The position numbers and the translations under genes were made by a program. A stretch of DNA of 8,417 nucleotides, from positions 1 through 8,417 of the forward strand of contig CAUZFB010000075.1 of NCBI GenBank assembly GCA_963579135.1, given 5' to 3'. How positions within the stretch are numbered: the first letter of the stretch is position 1; every line of letters starts with the position of its first letter. Source of the DNA: CALGTL01 sp963579135 (GTDB lineage Bacteria > Chloroflexota > Dehalococcoidia > Lucifugimonadales > Australimonadaceae). Below, one piece after another: positions 6,778 to 8,417 of this stretch. The notes beneath the pieces are model-generated. The model was not told the origin of the DNA, searched no databases, and worked only from the letters and a program-made list of their open reading frames with translations.

Positions 6778-7241
6778 TCATCCCTTGTCAGGTTGTGAGT
6801 GCTGTTGTTGGAGGGCACCAGCCGCTTCGTGTAGTGTTCTGATGGCGGCCTCGATGGTCGTCAAGTCTGCGACCAGAAGCGTCCCTAGCAAGTGACGCAA
6901 CCTCCCCGCATTCGAGGTCCACAAAGCAGACTGTTGTTGCTGCCCGCGGTCGGTTAGTGTGCAAGCGATGACCCGTCAATCGGGTAGGTCATGCTCCCGA
7001 ACCACTAACCCTGCGCCCACCAGGCGATCAACGATTCCTGTGGCGGTTGGCATCGGTACGCCGAGGCCCCCAGCCAACTCCCCCGTGCGCGTCGAGCCTT
7101 GGCTCAGCAACAGCGAGGTCTGAGTTGCGGCATCGTGAGCTCGGATTCAACCCATTCATTTGGGATCACCCGAAAGACCATGCTGAAGAACGAGAACTGA
7201 AGTTCGACGATGCGCTCAATGTGGCCGTTGTACTGGCTCAA
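6778..7241 (-). pseudogene. Broken MarR-family transcriptional regulator
   Basis: No single frame covers this gene, but two adjoining minus-strand frames together spell a full MarR protein of about 154 residues. The first frame, from a likely TTG start at 7241-7239, gives MSQYNGHIERIVELQFSF and ends with ELTMPQLR. A frame change at about 7117-7124, consistent with loss of one base (CTCAGACC for CTCAGAACC), leads to SLLLSQG, STRTGELAGGLGV and ATGIVDRLVGAGLVVREHD, the winged helix-turn-helix. Unrepaired, translation stops after about 45 residues at 7106-7104. A second lesion is TGA at 6978-6976, where the wing motif normally reads DRRV; one C-to-T change from CGA explains it. The C-terminal dimerisation helix follows (LTDRGQQQQSALW) and the gene ends at TGA 6780-6778. 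It sits between a palindromic operator and the transporter gene. Two independent sequencing errors are the main alternative. Confidence 0.82.
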
Positions 7242-7247
7242 TGATCA

Positions 7248-7272
7248 CTCTGCACTAATATTTAGTGTAGAG
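7248..7272. promoter_or_regulatory. 25-bp palindrome, probable MarR operator
   Basis: The left half reads CTCT-g-CACTAA and the right half TTAGTG-t-AGAG around the centre TAT. Ten of twelve base positions per half pair as exact reverse complements in two blocks (CACTAA/TTAGTG and CTCT/AGAG); only one position per half and the centre break symmetry. It lies six bases upstream of the likely marR start and 57 bases downstream of the Rieske gene stop, in an AT-rich pocket. Size, position and two-block symmetry are typical of autoregulatory MarR dimer sites. Its AT-rich centre could overlap the -10 of a marR-transporter promoter. Confidence 0.62.
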
Positions 7273-7329
7273 CTAACAGGTAATGTCGAACGAAGAACCA
7301 GGATCGGTGCTGGATTCCTGCCGCAATCG

Positions 7330-8417
7330 CTAGGTAGCCGGCGACATCCAGTCCTTGGCTTCGGCCGCCTCGTACCAGACCGCGTCGTGCTCCGTGACGA
7401 ACGCAGCCGACCTCACTCGATAGGCCGCACCGTTGTGCACCTCTGCGGGCTCCTCGCCCTGGTCCAGCGCCTCAAGTTCCGCCAACAGCTTCCGCCGCAT
7501 CGCGATCACCGCCAGATCCGTCGTACCCAGGTGCTCGCGCGACCGGTCCGTGATCGGTCCCCACTGATCCTCCTGCACCGCGAGATCCTGCTCGCGGATG
7601 CCCCTGATCCCCGTGTACGACGCCGTTCGCTGGAGCCCTCGATCTATCCCGTAGTCGTTCTCGAAATTCAGCGCGTTATGGAACGTGCCCGGGATCAGTT
7701 CCGTGTAGATTCCCTTCCACGTCTCGATCGCAGTGATCTCCTCTTCCTTCAACGGCCTATCGGGGTGCCACGTGATCGTGTAGCCCCACATGTTCTGGTC
7801 ATCCATCGGGATCGCGCCTGTGAACGAGACGGGAAACCCAAGCTCGGTAGGGATCATCGTGTACGCGGGCGTCAGGTACTGCGTAACCCTCCAGTAGTAG
7901 TGCTCTGGGTCGTGCGAGCGTCGCGCGGCCACCGCTAATCCGTAGTCGGTCTCGCGAACTTTGAACTGCGGCGCGGCGTCTTGTGACGCCTGCAACGCCG
8001 CTTGCCCAAGTACGGCGCCAAGCCCCTGGCGGGTTAGATCGCGGTGTAAGAACGACACGTGAGCCGAATCGATCTCCCCCTCGACGTTCTGGAGGTAGTT
8101 GCAGCGCTGGATGCGTTTGTGAAGGTACACGTGGCTATCGGGAACCAGCGTCCATTCCAGCTGTGGCATCTCCGGCCTCAGCTCGGGTGGCCCCATGTAG
8201 ACCCATACCACGCTACCCGCCTCCTGAGTTGGGTAGGCGACCGTTGACACTTTGTCCTTGAACGTACTTTCTGCGGGCTCGTTCGGCATATCCACGCAGG
8301 CACCGGTCACATCGAACTTCCAGCCGTGGTACACACAGCGCAGCCCTGACTCCTCGTTCCGCCCCCAGAATAGATTTGTGCCTCGGTGCGGGCAGTATGC
8401 CTCGACTATGCCGACTC
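7330..8417 (-). CDS. Rieske non-heme iron ring-hydroxylating oxygenase, large subunit (N-terminus beyond right edge)
   Basis: 361 residues are visible and the start lies past 8417. The frame reads straight through to the edge. It opens with the Rieske [2Fe-2S] motif AYCPHRG ... CVYHGW, that is C8-P-H10-X16-C27-V-Y-H30 (numbered from the first visible codon), so perhaps 40-80 residues are missing. The mononuclear iron site is NVEGEID followed by SAH and VSFLH: D116-X2-H119-X4-H124. The third ligand is probably an Asp near 277-283. The segment EDQWGPITDRSREHLGTTD is characteristic of phthalate 4,5-dioxygenase-type oxygenases, so aromatic dioxygenation or O-demethylation is likely; the substrate is not predictable. 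Electrons must come from a reductase not encoded in the window. The gene is on the same strand as marR and the MMPL transporter, with an 88-base gap holding the operator. Confidence 0.93.
   Translation of the reverse strand, partial: VGIVEAYCPHRGTNLFWGRNEESGLRCVYHGWKFDVTGACVDMPNEPAESTFKDKVSTVAYPTQEAGSVVWVYMGPPELRPEMPQLEWTLVPDSHVYLHKRIQRCNYLQNVEGEIDSAHVSFLHRDLTRQGLGAVLGQAALQASQDAAPQFKVRETDYGLAVAARRSHDPEHYYWRVTQYLTPAYTMIPTELGFPVSFTGAIPMDDQNMWGYTITWHPDRPLKEEEITAIETWKGIYTELIPGTFHNALNFENDYGIDRGLQRTASYTGIRGIREQDLAVQEDQWGPITDRSREHLGTTDLAVIAMRRKLLAELEALDQGEEPAEVHNGAAYRVRSAAFVTEHDAVWYEAAEAKDWMSPAT

Noticed and set aside
6723..6818. Longer start of the MMPL transporter
   Set aside because: The extension overlaps the coding end of marR in another frame, is unlike MMPL N-termini, and the ATG at 6722 has its own AGGAG.
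7273..7329. A terminator after the Rieske gene
   Set aside because: Only four- to five-base stems without a T-run can be drawn (for example around CCAG and CTGG), too weak to support a call.
7210..7938. A 242-codon open frame on the plus strand
   Set aside because: It is antisense to the marR operator and the Rieske gene; its arginine-rich translation reflects high-GC third positions on the other strand.

Overview
The window is GC-rich DNA from a bacterium. Every convincing start has a strong GGAGG-type ribosome binding site, and third codon positions are mostly G or C. An MMPL-family exporter with a MarR regulator, a Rieske oxygenase and a hydroxyacid/ThDP/cupin operon would fit Actinobacteriota or a GC-rich Chloroflexota lineage. 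No phylogenetic marker is present, so this placement is a weak inference.

Layout. (1) Positions 1-508, minus strand: the N-terminal 169 codons of a PD-(D/E)XK nuclease-like protein that continues beyond the left edge. It is followed by about 320 bases without a gene. (2) Positions 833-907, minus strand: tRNA-Thr(CGT) with encoded CCA and a credible sigma-70-type promoter whose -10 box sits inside a perfect inverted repeat. (3) Positions 1118-4445, plus strand: a three-gene operon encoding an NAD-dependent D-2-hydroxyacid dehydrogenase, a ThDP-dependent enzyme of the acetolactate synthase/benzoylformate decarboxylase superfamily, and a small cupin. It ends at a strong perfect hairpin (4471-4506). 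(4) Positions 4533-7241, minus strand, convergent with the operon: an MMPL/RND transporter preceded by a MarR-family regulator gene that is broken by an apparent 1-base deletion and a nonsense codon. A 25-bp near-perfect palindrome, the likely MarR operator, lies just upstream of the regulator. (5) Positions 7330-8417, minus strand: a Rieske non-heme iron ring-hydroxylating oxygenase large subunit that lacks only its N-terminus, which lies beyond the right edge.

How the parts may work together. The plus-strand operon looks like a small catabolic or biosynthetic module: oxidation or reduction at a 2-hydroxy/2-oxo acid, ThDP-dependent C-C bond cleavage or formation at a 2-oxo acid, and a metal-binding cupin acting on a related small molecule. 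The minus-strand block couples an oxygenase of the phthalate-4,5-dioxygenase type with a MarR-controlled exporter, which suggests handling of an aromatic or lipophilic compound. Whether the two blocks serve the same substrate cannot be decided from sequence. The most notable observation is the decayed marR gene next to an apparently intact operator and an intact exporter.
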